64,000 bases of DNA from Planctomycetia bacterium (GTDB lineage: Bacteria; Planctomycetota; Phycisphaerae; UBA1845; UTPLA1), in NCBI GenBank assembly GCA_015200345.1, contig CP054187.1, positions 248,001 through 312,000 of the forward strand, in the 5' to 3' direction. Within the stretch, counting starts at the first letter, position 1, and each line of letters starts with the position of its first letter. The notes under the pieces are model-generated. The model was not told where the DNA came from. It searched no databases and saw only the letters and a program-made list of their open reading frames with translations. A program made the translations under genes and the position numbers. Below are positions 9,406 to 18,425 of this stretch, one piece after another.

Positions 9406-10317
9406 TCACGCCGGGCGCATGGCGGGCGGCCACAGCGTGCGCAGCGCCGTGAGGATGGTTCGCGTCGCGGCAGATTTGTTCAACGTGTAGAAGTGAATCC
9501 CCGGCGCGCCGCGATTGAGGAGGTCCAGGCACTGCGCCGTCGCGTAAGCGACGCCAAGCGACAGGACGGCATCCTCGTCGTCCTTGAGGCGGTCCAGCTC
9601 GTTGAGCAACGTTGGGGGAATCGTCGCGCCGCACATTTGCGTGAACCGCCGGACCTGCTCGACGTTGGTAATCGGCATGATGCCCGGAATGATCGGCACG
9701 CCGATGCCGATGGCGCGGGCGCGATCGACAAATCTGAAATAATGGCTGTTGTCAAAGAACAACTGCGTGATGAGGAACGCGGCACCGGCTTCCACCTTGT
9801 GCTGGAGATTCTCCAGATCGCGATGGAGATCCCGTGCGCCATCCATCCCGACGCATTCAACGTGTCCTTCCGGATAGCAGGCGCCGCCGATGCAGATCTC
9901 ACGATTCTGCGAGCGGATGAACGCCACCAGCTCGCTCGCAAAACGGAACCCGTCCGCCACCGGTCTGAATTCCGCGTCACCTTTCGGCGGATCGCCGCGC
10001 AGCGCCAGGATGTTTCCGATGCCCGCAGTCGCCAACCGATCGATTACCGCGGCCAACTCATCACGCGTCGAGCCAACGCACGTCAAGTGCGCCATGACTT
10101 CGACGCCATAATGCCGCTGAATCTCCGAAACCAGTTCGATCGTCCGATCGCGCGTGCTGCCGCCCGCGCCGTACGTCACGGAAATAAACGTGGGCGACAA
10201 ATCCCGCAGTGCCCGCACCGTCGCGCGCAACTGCTCGAGTCCTCCGTCCGTTTTGGGCGGGAAGAACTCGAACGAAAAACACGGACGGCCGGTCGAAAGT
10301 AGTTCGCGGATTCTCAT
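9406..10317 (-). CDS. metF: Methylenetetrahydrofolate reductase
   Basis: A 303-residue TIM-barrel flavoprotein that reduces 5,10-methylene-THF to 5-methyl-THF for methionine synthesis. Diagnostic segments are SFEFFPPKTDGG (catalytic Glu near the N-terminus), SVTYGAGGSTRDRT, AHLTCVG, LALRGDPP and ITQLFFDNSHYF. Length matches bacterial MetF and the frame is intact. Cytoplasmic. No riboswitch is evident in the 92 bp separating it from the peroxidase gene upstream. Confidence 0.95.
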   Translation of the reverse strand: MRIRELLSTGRPCFSFEFFPPKTDGGLEQLRATVRALRDLSPTFISVTYGAGGSTRDRTIELVSEIQRHYGVEVMAHLTCVGSTRDELAAVIDRLATAGIGNILALRGDPPKGDAEFRPVADGFRFASELVAFIRSQNREICIGGACYPEGHVECVGMDGARDLHRDLENLQHKVEAGAAFLITQLFFDNSHYFRFVDRARAIGIGVPIIPGIMPITNVEQVRRFTQMCGATIPPTLLNELDRLKDDEDAVLSLGVAYATAQCLDLLNRGAPGIHFYTLNKSAATRTILTALRTLWPPAMRPA

Positions 10318-10409
10318 GCAGAGCAGTGGTCCGTTTCCGGTGATGCGTGTTCAAGTCGAGCGCGGAGGCCCGGTCGTTGATCCATCTTCCTTGCCGAAGC
10401 GCCAAGGCG

Positions 10410-11144
10410 TCAGTCACCTTTCTTCCGGGGTTGAGGTGATTCTTTTTCTGCCTTCGTCTTGTCTTTTGCCGATTTCGCGTCGATTCCAGCGGCGGGCTTC
10501 GGAGCCTTCAGCGCCGTGCTGACGGCCGAGGTTACTTCGTCGCTCATCGGATCCACGCGCGGCTCAAAGCGGCCGATCACTTTCCCGTCGCGCCCGATCA
10601 GAAACTTGTTGAAGTTCCATTTGATTTCACCGCCATGATCGTGCCCGGCGTCCTTCGCCGTGAGGTATTTGAACAGCGGGCAGATGTCCTCACCTTTCAC
10701 GCTCACCTTCGAGAACATCGGGAACGTCACGTCAAACTTCGACGAACAGAACTCCTTGATCTCCTCGTTCGTGCCCGGTTCCTGCGCGCCGAAGTTGTTC
10801 GCCGGGAAGCCGAGGATGACGAACCCTTCATCCTTGTACTGGCGGTAAAGCTCCTCCAGGCCCTTGTATTGCGGCGTCAGTCCGCACTTCGACGCGACGT
10901 TGACGATCATCACGACCTGCCCGTAATAGGCTTGGGCGAGGTTGATTTTTTCTCCATCAATGTTCTTGACCTTGAAGTCCAGTGCTGGCGCGTCCACGTG
11001 GCCTGCCTCTTTCAATTTCCTCGCAGATTGTTTCTTCGACGTTGATTTCTTCTTCGATTGTGAGTCATTCGGACCCGCCAGCACGGGGTACGAGATTAGG
11101 AAGGCCGTTGCGAGTGCTGCCGCCGCGATTACCCTAAGCGTCAT
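10410..11144 (-). CDS. Secreted glutathione peroxidase family protein
   Basis: A 244-residue protein. Residues 1-23 form a signal peptide ending near VLA. A Lys/Ser-rich linker follows, then a thioredoxin-fold peroxidase domain (about 50-210), then a Lys-rich tail. The peroxidatic cysteine is in NVASKCGLTPQY, with the companion motifs FPANNFGAQEPG and WNFNKFLIG giving the usual Cys/Gln/Trp/Asn set. It is cysteine rather than selenocysteine based. Export suggests detoxification of peroxides in the periplasm; most bacterial members use thioredoxin rather than glutathione. Divergent from kdsB. Confidence 0.88.
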   Translation of the reverse strand: MTLRVIAAAALATAFLISYPVLAGPNDSQSKKKSTSKKQSARKLKEAGHVDAPALDFKVKNIDGEKINLAQAYYGQVVMIVNVASKCGLTPQYKGLEELYRQYKDEGFVILGFPANNFGAQEPGTNEEIKEFCSSKFDVTFPMFSKVSVKGEDICPLFKYLTAKDAGHDHGGEIKWNFNKFLIGRDGKVIGRFEPRVDPMSDEVTSAVSTALKAPKPAAGIDAKSAKDKTKAEKESPQPRKKGD

Positions 11145-11392
11145 GGTGCGATTCTCCGAAAGTCCCGTTACTCCACCGTGCGGGATCCAGCCCGCTATCG
11201 AGGGATTCGCTTATTGTAGTAGATTTGATCCGGCAATCCCAGTCGCGTAGACGAACACGGGGAGCGTGTCGCAGGTTCAATGCCCGATTCATCGAGCTTC
11301 AACCTTCATGGGAACCGCGCTTGCCTCATAATGCCGCCTGCCGTCGCACGGCACGCTTGGCACGCGCTCGGCGCAGCGATACGCTGTCCGCC

Positions 11393-12154
11393 ATGAACGC
11401 CGTCGCGATCATTCCCGCCCGCTATGCTTCCACGCGCTTTCCGGCGAAGGCACTCGCGCGCGAGACCGGCAAGTATTTGATCCAGCATGTGTGCGAACAA
11501 GTCGCGCAATGTCGCACCATTCGGCACGTGCTCGTCGCCACCGACGATTCGCGGATCGCCGAGGCGGTACGCTCCTTCGGCGGCGAAGCCGTGATGACGC
11601 GTGTGGATCACCCCAGCGGAACCGACCGTGTCGCCGAGGCGGCGGCGACGTTGGATTGCGACATCGTCGTGAACGTGCAGGGCGACGAGCCGGAGATCGA
11701 GCCGACGGCGATCGACAAGCTGGTTAGCCTGTTCGAAGACCGACCCGATCTGCCAATCGCCACGCTCGCCTGCCCTTTTCCGGCCGACGGCGATCCGCGC
11801 GATCCGAACGCGGTGAAAGTCGTGCTCGCGCAAACCGGCGACGCGCTGTATTTCTCGCGCAGTCTCATTCCATTCCCGCGCGATACCGGAGGCAACCCTT
11901 TCGGCGGTGCGCCGTGCTCACCGGGTGCGTCACCCTGGCACCTGCACATCGGCGTGTATGCCTATCGCCGAAGCTTTCTGTTCGAGCTGGCGAACCTACC
12001 GCCCACGCCGCTGGAGAAACTGGAGAAGCTTGAACAGCTTCGCGTGCTCGAGAACGGTCATCGCATGGCGGTCGCTGTGGTCGCGCAAGCACCAGTCGGC
12101 ATCGACACGCCCGAGGACTACGCAGCGTTTGTTAAGCGTTGTCGCAGCGAATGA
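11393..12154 (+). CDS. kdsB: 3-deoxy-manno-octulosonate cytidylyltransferase
   Basis: A 253-residue enzyme that makes CMP-Kdo from CTP and Kdo for lipid A core synthesis. Start chosen at ATG 11393 because MNAVAIIPARYASTRFPAK matches the family N-terminus; the frame is open about 56 codons further upstream but those residues do not look like protein. Motifs VNVQGDEPEI (metal/CTP), HIGVYAYRR and PLEKLEKLEQLRVLENG are all present. Its presence shows that the host makes Kdo-containing LPS, hence a diderm envelope. Confidence 0.95.
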   Translation: MNAVAIIPARYASTRFPAKALARETGKYLIQHVCEQVAQCRTIRHVLVATDDSRIAEAVRSFGGEAVMTRVDHPSGTDRVAEAAATLDCDIVVNVQGDEPEIEPTAIDKLVSLFEDRPDLPIATLACPFPADGDPRDPNAVKVVLAQTGDALYFSRSLIPFPRDTGGNPFGGAPCSPGASPWHLHIGVYAYRRSFLFELANLPPTPLEKLEKLEQLRVLENGHRMAVAVVAQAPVGIDTPEDYAAFVKRCRSE

Positions 12155-12263
12155 CGCCACCATCCGGCTTCACGCTTTCGCGATGCCGCGTTGAACTAAT
12201 GCGGGACAAGCGCTACACTTCCGGTTGTCGCGCTGCTGGCATGAGTGGATGAGGAGTAATTCC

Positions 12264-13607
12264 ATGGCCGACGCGATGAAGCCCACCAACGTTCTGATCC
12301 TCGGTGCCGCCGGGCGAGATTTTCACAACTTTAACTGCTTATACCGCGACCATGCCGCCTTTCACGTCGTCGGCTTTACCGCGACGCAGATTCCCAACAT
12401 CGAAGGCCGCGTGTATCCACCGGCCCTTGCCGGCCGCCTCTACCCGCAAGGCATCCCAATTTTCCCTGAAGACGAATTGGAATCGCTGATTCGCTCGCAC
12501 CGCGTCGACCTGGCTGTGTTCAGTTATTCCGACGTGCCCTACGCGGAGTTGATGCACCTTTCGGCACGAGCCAACGTTGCCGGGGCGGACTTCGCCCTGA
12601 TCGCGCCGAGGCGAACCATGCTGCCCGCGACCAAGCCGGTCATCGCGGTCTGCGCCGTGCGCACCGGCTGCGGAAAGAGCCAGACCACGCGTGCCATCGC
12701 CGCGACGCTCCAGCGCTTCGGAAAGCGCATCGCCGTCGTGCGCCACCCGATGCCCTATGGTGATCTCTCGCGCCAAGTCTGCCAGCGCTACGCCGAACTG
12801 GCCGACATGGACCGCCACGAATGCACAATTGAGGAGCGCGAGGAATACGAGTTGCACATCCGCGCCGGCAACCTGCTCTTCGCCGGTGTGGACTATCAGA
12901 AAATCCTCGACGCCGCGCAGGCGGAAGCCGACGTGATCCTTTGGGACGGCGGCAACAATGACACGCCCTTCTTCAAACCCGACCTGATGATCACCGTGGC
13001 TGATGCGCATCGCCCCGGTCACGAAGCGGGCTACTATCCCGGCGAGACCAATTTCCGCCTCGCCGATGTGATCCTCATCAACAAAATCAACACCGCCCGT
13101 GCGGAGGATGTCGCCCTCATCGAGGCGAACGCCCGCCGCATGAATCCGAAGGCAACCCTGCTTCGCGCGGACTCGGTCATCGCCTGCGAGCATCCCGATG
13201 CCATCCGCGGCAAACGCGTGCTCGTCGTCGAAGACGGTCCGACGGTGACGCATGGCGAAATGCCCTACGGCGCCGCGCACGTAGCCGCACGCCAATTCGG
13301 TGCGGCGGAAATTGTCGATCCCAGGCCGTTCGCCGCCGGGTCGATACGCAACGTGTTCGCCAGGTACACTCACCTGCGCGATGTGCTTCCCGCAATGGGC
13401 TACGGCCGTGAGCAGATGGCCGACCTTCAGGCAACGATCAACGCGACGCCTTGCGATCTTGTGCTGGTGGGGACGCCGATGGACTTGGTCAAGCTCCTGC
13501 GGCTGAATCGGCCGGCCATGCGGATCGGGTACGATCTGGACGAGCGGACGGCCACAGCGATTGACAATCTGGTACGCGACCGGGTCCGGTCAGGCCCGCA
13601 GGGCTGA
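12264..13607 (+). CDS. Cyclic 2,3-diphosphoglycerate synthetase-like GTPase
   Basis: A 447-residue protein with an N-terminal Rossmann-like segment (NVLILGAAGRDFHNFN, residues 8-23). A P-loop NTPase domain follows, with Walker A AVRTGCGKSQTTR (about residues 130-142) and the later motifs ILWDGGNNDTPF and VILINKINTA. This arrangement matches the family annotated from archaeal cyclic 2,3-diphosphoglycerate synthetase, but the bacterial role is not established. ATG 12264 is chosen over in-frame TTG 12225 because GAGGAG lies seven bases upstream. Confidence 0.78.
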   Translation: MADAMKPTNVLILGAAGRDFHNFNCLYRDHAAFHVVGFTATQIPNIEGRVYPPALAGRLYPQGIPIFPEDELESLIRSHRVDLAVFSYSDVPYAELMHLSARANVAGADFALIAPRRTMLPATKPVIAVCAVRTGCGKSQTTRAIAATLQRFGKRIAVVRHPMPYGDLSRQVCQRYAELADMDRHECTIEEREEYELHIRAGNLLFAGVDYQKILDAAQAEADVILWDGGNNDTPFFKPDLMITVADAHRPGHEAGYYPGETNFRLADVILINKINTARAEDVALIEANARRMNPKATLLRADSVIACEHPDAIRGKRVLVVEDGPTVTHGEMPYGAAHVAARQFGAAEIVDPRPFAAGSIRNVFARYTHLRDVLPAMGYGREQMADLQATINATPCDLVLVGTPMDLVKLLRLNRPAMRIGYDLDERTATAIDNLVRDRVRSGPQG

Positions 13608-13761
13608 TGATCCTTGTTTTGGAATCAGCGGCAAGCGGCCTGTCGGCATTGCCTGCCGATCTCTGGAATCGTGCCCCCTGTCCCGCCATTGCCCGCCAAA
13701 CCGTCGATCCATATATTACGCGGCCGAGCCTTGATAACCTCTCGACTTGGAGCCGCCTGCC

Positions 13762-14694
13762 ATGCCGTCACCGTCCGCCCCCCGCAGTTTCGTCTCGATG
13801 AAAGACCTCTCGCCCGATGATCTGCATCGCGTGCTGGAAAAGGCCGCAAAGGTTAAGAAGAACCCCGGCGAGTTTCGCAGCGCCTTCGCTGGTAAGACGC
13901 TCGCCATGATCTTTCAGAAGCCCAGCCTGCGAACGCGCGTCTCGTTCGAGGCCGGCATGACCCAGATGGGCGGCCATGCGATCTACCTCGCCCCCACCGA
14001 CATCTCCATCGGCCAGCGCGAGACGACCGAGGACATCGCCCTTGTTCTTTCGCGCTTTGTCAATGTCATCATGGCCCGCACGTTCGGCCACGACATCGTC
14101 GTGGACCTCGCCCGGTACGCGACCGTGCCGGTCATCAACGGCCTCTCCGACCACGAGCATCCGTGCCAGATTCTGGCCGACATGCAAACCATCGCCGAAC
14201 GGCGCGGCAATCTCAAGGGCCTGCGCTGGGTCTATTGCGGCGATGGCAACAACGTGGCGCACTCGATCATGCTCGGCGGCGCGCTGGCCGGCATGCACGT
14301 TACGATCATCGCGCCGAAGGGCTACCAACCCAAACCGGAGATTACGGCTGACACCGAGGCGATCGCCAAATCTACCGGCGGCAGCATCACCATCACCGAT
14401 GACATGCCCGGCGCGGCCAAAGGGGCCGACGTCCTTTACACCGACGTCTGGGCCAGCATGGGGCAGGAAGCCGAGGCGGCCGCACGCAAGAAAATTTTTG
14501 CGGGTTACACAATCGACATGAAGGTGCTGTCGCTGGCCTCCCCCGATTGCGTCCTGCTGCATTGCCTGCCGGCGCACTACGGCGACGAGATCACCTATGA
14601 CGTGACCCGCACGAAGAATTCGGCCATCTTCGACGAAGCCGAGAACCGTCTGCACGCACAGAAGGCGATCATGCTGACGCTGTGCGGGATGTAG
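13762..14694 (+). CDS. argF: Ornithine carbamoyltransferase
   Basis: A 310-residue enzyme forming citrulline from ornithine and carbamoyl phosphate (arginine pathway). The carbamoyl-phosphate loop appears as SLRTR in KPSLRTRVSFE (STRTR in most homologues). DHEHPCQ, the ornithine motif DVWASMGQE and the catalytic HCLPAH are present. HCLPAHYGDE differs slightly from the common HCLPAHRG. ATG 13762 has GGAG nine bases upstream and is preferred over TTG 13747. It is convergent with the FHA gene. Confidence 0.93.
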   Translation: MPSPSAPRSFVSMKDLSPDDLHRVLEKAAKVKKNPGEFRSAFAGKTLAMIFQKPSLRTRVSFEAGMTQMGGHAIYLAPTDISIGQRETTEDIALVLSRFVNVIMARTFGHDIVVDLARYATVPVINGLSDHEHPCQILADMQTIAERRGNLKGLRWVYCGDGNNVAHSIMLGGALAGMHVTIIAPKGYQPKPEITADTEAIAKSTGGSITITDDMPGAAKGADVLYTDVWASMGQEAEAAARKKIFAGYTIDMKVLSLASPDCVLLHCLPAHYGDEITYDVTRTKNSAIFDEAENRLHAQKAIMLTLCGM

Positions 14695-14724
14695 CCGGAC
14701 GGCTCTGTGGGAATCGTATCGGGC

Positions 14725-15360
14725 TTATCGCCCGTTGGCGGTTTCATCGTCGTCGTCGGCGATGAGGTCGTCGTCGGAGAGGTCCACGACCTGGTCGACT
14801 TCTTCGAGATCATCGGAATCGACTTCGACCAGTTCATCAATATCGATGTCCGACAGATCGTCGGAGTCCAACTCTTCCAAACCGTCGACGTCGAAGGATT
14901 CTTCGTCGTCGGTAGCGGGTTTGCCGGCCGGTGCGGGCGCCGACGCGGCGGAGGGCTTGGCGGTCTTCCCCGATGTCTGAACGGCCCCCGATGCCGGCGC
15001 GGGCTTGCCGCCGGAACCGTTCGCGGGCGCGGCTGGCTTCGCAGCAACCGGCCGAATCTCCTTCGGCTGGCCGTCGATCTGAACAGTAAAGACAATGGAG
15101 CCGGCGCGGATGTGGTCGCCGGGTTTCACCGTCGCCTGGGCGATCTTTTGATCGTTGACAAATGTCCCGTTTCGACTGGCGAGGTCCTTGACGATGACCT
15201 TGCCGCCCGTGCGGGTGATTTCGCAATGCGTTCGCGAAATTTCATCCAGCGGTATCCGCACGTCGGCATCGGTGCCGCGGCCGATCACCAGCGGCTTGTC
15301 ACCGACGGGAATCTCTTTGCGCACGCCCTTCGGGCTGAACGTCACCAGGGTCACGATCAT
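14725..15360 (-). CDS. FHA-domain protein with acidic tail
   Basis: About 211 residues. The N-terminal forkhead-associated domain (about 1-95) has the phosphothreonine-binding signature: VIGRGTDADVRI, ISRTHCEI, and LASRNGTFVN. It is followed by an Ala/Pro/Lys linker and a strongly acidic C-terminus rich in DD/DE. It probably binds a phosphorylated partner; no kinase or secretion gene is adjacent. Start chosen at ATG 15360 (MIVTLVTFSP); an in-frame TTG at 15402 would add 14 residues. Confidence 0.85.
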   Translation of the reverse strand: MIVTLVTFSPKGVRKEIPVGDKPLVIGRGTDADVRIPLDEISRTHCEITRTGGKVIVKDLASRNGTFVNDQKIAQATVKPGDHIRAGSIVFTVQIDGQPKEIRPVAAKPAAPANGSGGKPAPASGAVQTSGKTAKPSAASAPAPAGKPATDDEESFDVDGLEELDSDDLSDIDIDELVEVDSDDLEEVDQVVDLSDDDLIADDDDETANGR

Positions 15361-15588
15361 ACGAACTTCCCGCGCTGTCGGGGCAACCGGTTGCGTTGAC
15401 AAGGGATTGTATGCTCCACCGCCAAACCCAACTCGAATCTACCCGTTTTCGGCGGCATTATCAAGGCAAATCGGCCGGGGCGGCTGGGCCCCCGAATGGA
15501 CAAATTCACCCGAAAATGCTGAAATTCACGCGCAATCAGGAGGAATCCCCCGAGTCCTGCGGACCGTTCGTCCCGTAAGATACACGCT

Positions 15589-16950
15589 GTGACGATGCCA
15601 TCCGATGAACGCCTTTCCGACCTTCAAGTGTGCGCCGACAAGTCCCGTCCCGCGATCGGCTGGTACGTGCATCTCCCCTTCTGCGCGACCAAGTGCGGCT
15701 ATTGCGATTTCTACTCGCTGCCCACGATTCCCGGACTGATCGACCGACTCGTGGCCGCAATCCAGGCCGAGGCCCGAGCACGCAATCCGGGCCGACTGGT
15801 CGAGACGATTTTCATCGGCGGCGGCACCCCCACCGTGCTGCCCGCCGCAGCCTTGGACGCGATCCTGACTGAGGTCGTCTCGCACACCGGACCCGTCAGC
15901 GAATTCACCGTTGAGGCCAACCCCTCCTCTACCGACGAATTGAAACTCGATCTGCTTCGCCGCCGCGGCGTCAATCGCATCTCCTTCGGCGCGCAATCGT
16001 TTCACCCTGACGACTTGGCGATCCTCGAGCGTGTCCACGATCCCTCGCACATCCGCGAGTCGGTCCGCGCCGCGCGGACCGCCGGGTTTGACAACGTCAA
16101 CCTCGATCTGATCTACGCCATTCCGGGGCAGACCCTCGAACGATGGCGCGACAATCTCCGTCGGGCCATCGATCTGAATACCGAGCATCTATCCTGTTAC
16201 TCGCTCATGTTCGAGCCGGGCACGTCCCTGACGCGGCTGCATCAACAGGGGCGAATGAACCCCGTGGATGAGGAACTCGAAGCGGGCATGTTCGAAATGA
16301 CGATCGACGAACTCGCCGGAGCGGGCTTTGAACACTATGAAATCAGCAACTTCGCGCAACCGGGACGCCGTTGCCAAGCCAATATCATCTATTGGGAAAA
16401 CCGCGAATACCTCGGCGTCGGCCCGTCGGCAGTGTCGTTCCTCGACGGGCTGCGAACAAAGAATGTGCCGGATGTGCGTCGATACGTGGACCACTACGCC
16501 TCCGGTTCCGTTCACGCCCTCGCCCGTGGCCGTGACCGTCCTTCCGACCCGGTCGATGTTTCGGCCGAGAGCAATTCACACGAGAGTGCGCCGCCAGGGC
16601 CAGCTACAAATGTCGTAATCAATTTGGCACCGGTGGGACCGGTCGTGGAAGCGGAGCGGCTTGACGCAATCTCCCACGCCGCCGAAACGGCCGTGCAATG
16701 GCTGCGGCTGACCGAGGGCATCGACTGCGCGGTTTTCGCGGCGCGTACTGGGTTTGATCCGCGCCGACTCTTCGCCGCGGCAATCGACCAATTCGCCCCA
16801 CTCGGCCTGCTGGAGGCAACATCCGATCGGATTCGACTGACACGCCGCGGCTTGCTCGTTGCGAATCGAGTGATGAGCGTGTTTCTGGAGGTGGCTGGAT
16901 CGTCGCATGCGAGACCAGATCGAGCGACGCAGGCAGCGGACGGAAACTAA
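15589..16950 (+). CDS. hemW: Radical SAM heme chaperone HemW
   Basis: A 453-residue radical SAM protein. The HPFCATKCGYCDFYS segment (about 26-40) carries the CxxxCxxC cluster motif followed by phenylalanine, as in HemW rather than the CxC of HemN. IGGGTPT, YxIPGQT and the C-terminal HemN-type winged domain are present. An extra loop of about 40 residues (around 310-350, Pro/Ser rich) precedes that domain. HemW is thought to insert heme rather than oxidise coproporphyrinogen. GTG 15589 and ATG 15595 are both possible starts. Confidence 0.9.
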   Translation: MTMPSDERLSDLQVCADKSRPAIGWYVHLPFCATKCGYCDFYSLPTIPGLIDRLVAAIQAEARARNPGRLVETIFIGGGTPTVLPAAALDAILTEVVSHTGPVSEFTVEANPSSTDELKLDLLRRRGVNRISFGAQSFHPDDLAILERVHDPSHIRESVRAARTAGFDNVNLDLIYAIPGQTLERWRDNLRRAIDLNTEHLSCYSLMFEPGTSLTRLHQQGRMNPVDEELEAGMFEMTIDELAGAGFEHYEISNFAQPGRRCQANIIYWENREYLGVGPSAVSFLDGLRTKNVPDVRRYVDHYASGSVHALARGRDRPSDPVDVSAESNSHESAPPGPATNVVINLAPVGPVVEAERLDAISHAAETAVQWLRLTEGIDCAVFAARTGFDPRRLFAAAIDQFAPLGLLEATSDRIRLTRRGLLVANRVMSVFLEVAGSSHARPDRATQAADGN

Positions 16951-16967
16951 TAGTTCAGCTGTTACAA

Positions 16968-17048
16968 GTAGATTTGCTTACACAGAAGGATACTTTGTTT
17001 ACAGGGAGGAGACTTTGTTTACACGGTACAAGGAGATTTGCTTGCGCA
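16968..17048 (+). repeat. Tandem 20-bp degenerate repeat between hemW and tRNA-Asn
   Basis: Four imperfect units near GGAGAYTTTGYTTACAC begin at about 16968, 16988, 17008 and 17032, giving a period of 20, 20 and 24 bp. The last unit runs into TTGCTTGCGCAAT, which also occurs in the iscU-iscA spacer. The rest of the 267-bp gap holds only a weak hairpin (CAGGG/CCCTG near 17107-17130). The role is unknown. Confidence 0.6.
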
Positions 17049-17217
17049 ATCCGCCCCTTGCGAGGCCGCTTGCTTGCTATTTGATCTGCCTTTTGATGAA
17101 TGCGGACCTGACAGGGCTTTTTTCATAAAACCCTGATAAAAAGGGCTACAGGAAGCCGCCTTCCTGGCCGCTGGACATCTCCGGGAAATGCGGTATATAT
17201 GGGTGATCGGCTATCAA

Positions 17218-17289
17218 TCCCCGATAGCTCAATGGTAGAGCGAGCGGCTGTTAACCGCTAGGTTGCAGGTTCGAGTCCTGCTCGGGGAG
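17218..17289 (+). tRNA. tRNA-Asn (anticodon GTT)
   Basis: A complete 72-nt cloverleaf. The acceptor stem TCCCCGA (17218-17224) pairs with TCGGGGA (17282-17288). The D arm is GCTC/GAGC. The anticodon arm is AGCGG-CTGTTAA-CCGCT, placing GTT at 17250-17252. The T arm is GCAGG-TTCGAGT-CCTGC, and G at 17289 is the discriminator base. CCA is not encoded. It stands at the boundary between chromosomal genes and the accessory island. Confidence 0.97.
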
Positions 17290-17297
17290 GTCTTTGA

Positions 17298-17324
17298 GCC
17301 ACCGCGAAATGCGGTGGCTTTTTT
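17298..17324 (+). terminator. Rho-independent terminator after tRNA-Asn
   Basis: A perfect 8-bp stem GCCACCGC/GCGGTGGC with the 5-nt loop GAAAT is followed by six T residues. It lies nine bases after the tRNA. Confidence 0.9.
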
Positions 17325-17693
17325 GTTAACGGCTCGACGCGTTTCGGCCGCGCCGGGCCGTCGCCACAACTCGGCCAACCACGCGACCTTGCGCCCCACC
17401 CGCCACGCGGCCGTGCTCTCTGTTTTGATCGCCGCGTTCGACGGCCCGAACGTAAACCCAAGGTTCTCGTTCGATCCCCCGCTCGGCGCTCTCAAACTCG
17501 CTGCCTCTCGCGGTTAACACCCCGGATTGGTTAACGCGGGGTTACGTTCGCGGCCCGAAGACAGATCGAACCCGTTTTGCGTACATATCAGATAGGCCGT
17601 CGCGTTGAGACGACGCCAGTCATCGACATCTCGCCGGACGACCGGCCGGGCGCGGAGCGCACGTCGGCGTGGGCCAGCACGGAGGCAGCGCCC
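17325..17693. other. 369-bp gene-free stretch at the start of the accessory island
   Basis: I see no convincing coding sequence here. The word GTTAAC occurs three times (17324-17329, about 17513 and 17530). This is the region where the left attachment junction of the serine-recombinase element would be expected, but I cannot identify attL without the right end. Confidence 0.4.
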
Positions 17694-17918
17694 ATGCGAC
17701 CCGCGCCCGACGACCCGTCCACTCTCTCCCCACATCAGCGCCTGCGCGAGCTGACGGCCATCCTGGCTCGCAGAATTCATCGCTTACGCGCCCGGCCGCC
17801 AGTCCCTGCGGAAATCTGCAAGATTCCGGCGGAATTGTCGCAAACCGGCCTTGATCCGGGCGCGAGGACTTGCCCTCATGGGGTCGTGGCGTCGCCACGC
17901 GAGAACGGAGATCGATGA
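17694..17918 (+). CDS. Small hypothetical protein upstream of DUF2924 gene
   Basis: A 74-residue basic protein starting at ATG 17694, with GGAGG about eight bases upstream. The segment HQRLRELTAILARRIHRLRAR suggests one amphipathic helix; the rest is Pro/Arg rich. Its stop is immediately followed by the DUF2924 start, so the two genes and the recombinase form one operon. I associate comparable short proteins with this class of recombinase operon, but no function is known. Confidence 0.55.
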   Translation: MRPAPDDPSTLSPHQRLRELTAILARRIHRLRARPPVPAEICKIPAELSQTGLDPGARTCPHGVVASPRENGDR

Positions 17919-18425
17919 ATGCCGATCGATGTTGACACGGCGGTAAAGACGCTGAACCGCATGACGGTGACGCAGCTCCGCGAGCGCTACGCCGAGGTCT
18001 TCGGCGAGGCGACGCGGTCGTTCAACAAGCAGCATCTGGTCAAGCGGATCGCCTGGCGGCTCCAGGCCATCCACGAGGGTGACCTATCCGAGCGGGCACG
18101 CCGCCGCGCCGGCGAACTGGCCAACGACGCCGATCTGCGCATCCGGCCGCCGGCCGCGCCGCCAGACTCGGGCGGCAACGGAGGGGTCGCCACGTCGCCG
18201 TTTCGTGTCGAACCAGACGACCGCCTGCCGATGGCGGGCACGCTGCTGAAGCGCGAGTACAAGGGCCAGACCGTCCAGGTCCGGGTCCTGTCCGAGGGAT
18301 TCGAGTTTGAAGGCGACGTCTACCGGTCGCTGTCCGCCGTGGCCCGCAAGGTCACCGGCGCGCACTGGAACGGTTATCACTTCTTCGGCCTGCCCAAGCC
18401 CGGAAAGGAGGTCGCCGCACCATGA
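17919..18425 (+). CDS. DUF2924 family protein
   Basis: A 168-residue protein. The N-terminal helical part includes LRERYAEVFGEATRSFNKQHLVKRIAWRLQ; the C-terminal part has LKREYKGQTVQVRVLSEGFEFEG and FRSLSAVARKVTGAHWNGYHFFGL-like sequence, the standard DUF2924 layout. Members are nearly always encoded directly before a large serine recombinase and may be a DNA-binding partner of it. Its stop overlaps the recombinase start by four bases. Confidence 0.85.
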   Translation: MPIDVDTAVKTLNRMTVTQLRERYAEVFGEATRSFNKQHLVKRIAWRLQAIHEGDLSERARRRAGELANDADLRIRPPAAPPDSGGNGGVATSPFRVEPDDRLPMAGTLLKREYKGQTVQVRVLSEGFEFEGDVYRSLSAVARKVTGAHWNGYHFFGLPKPGKEVAAP

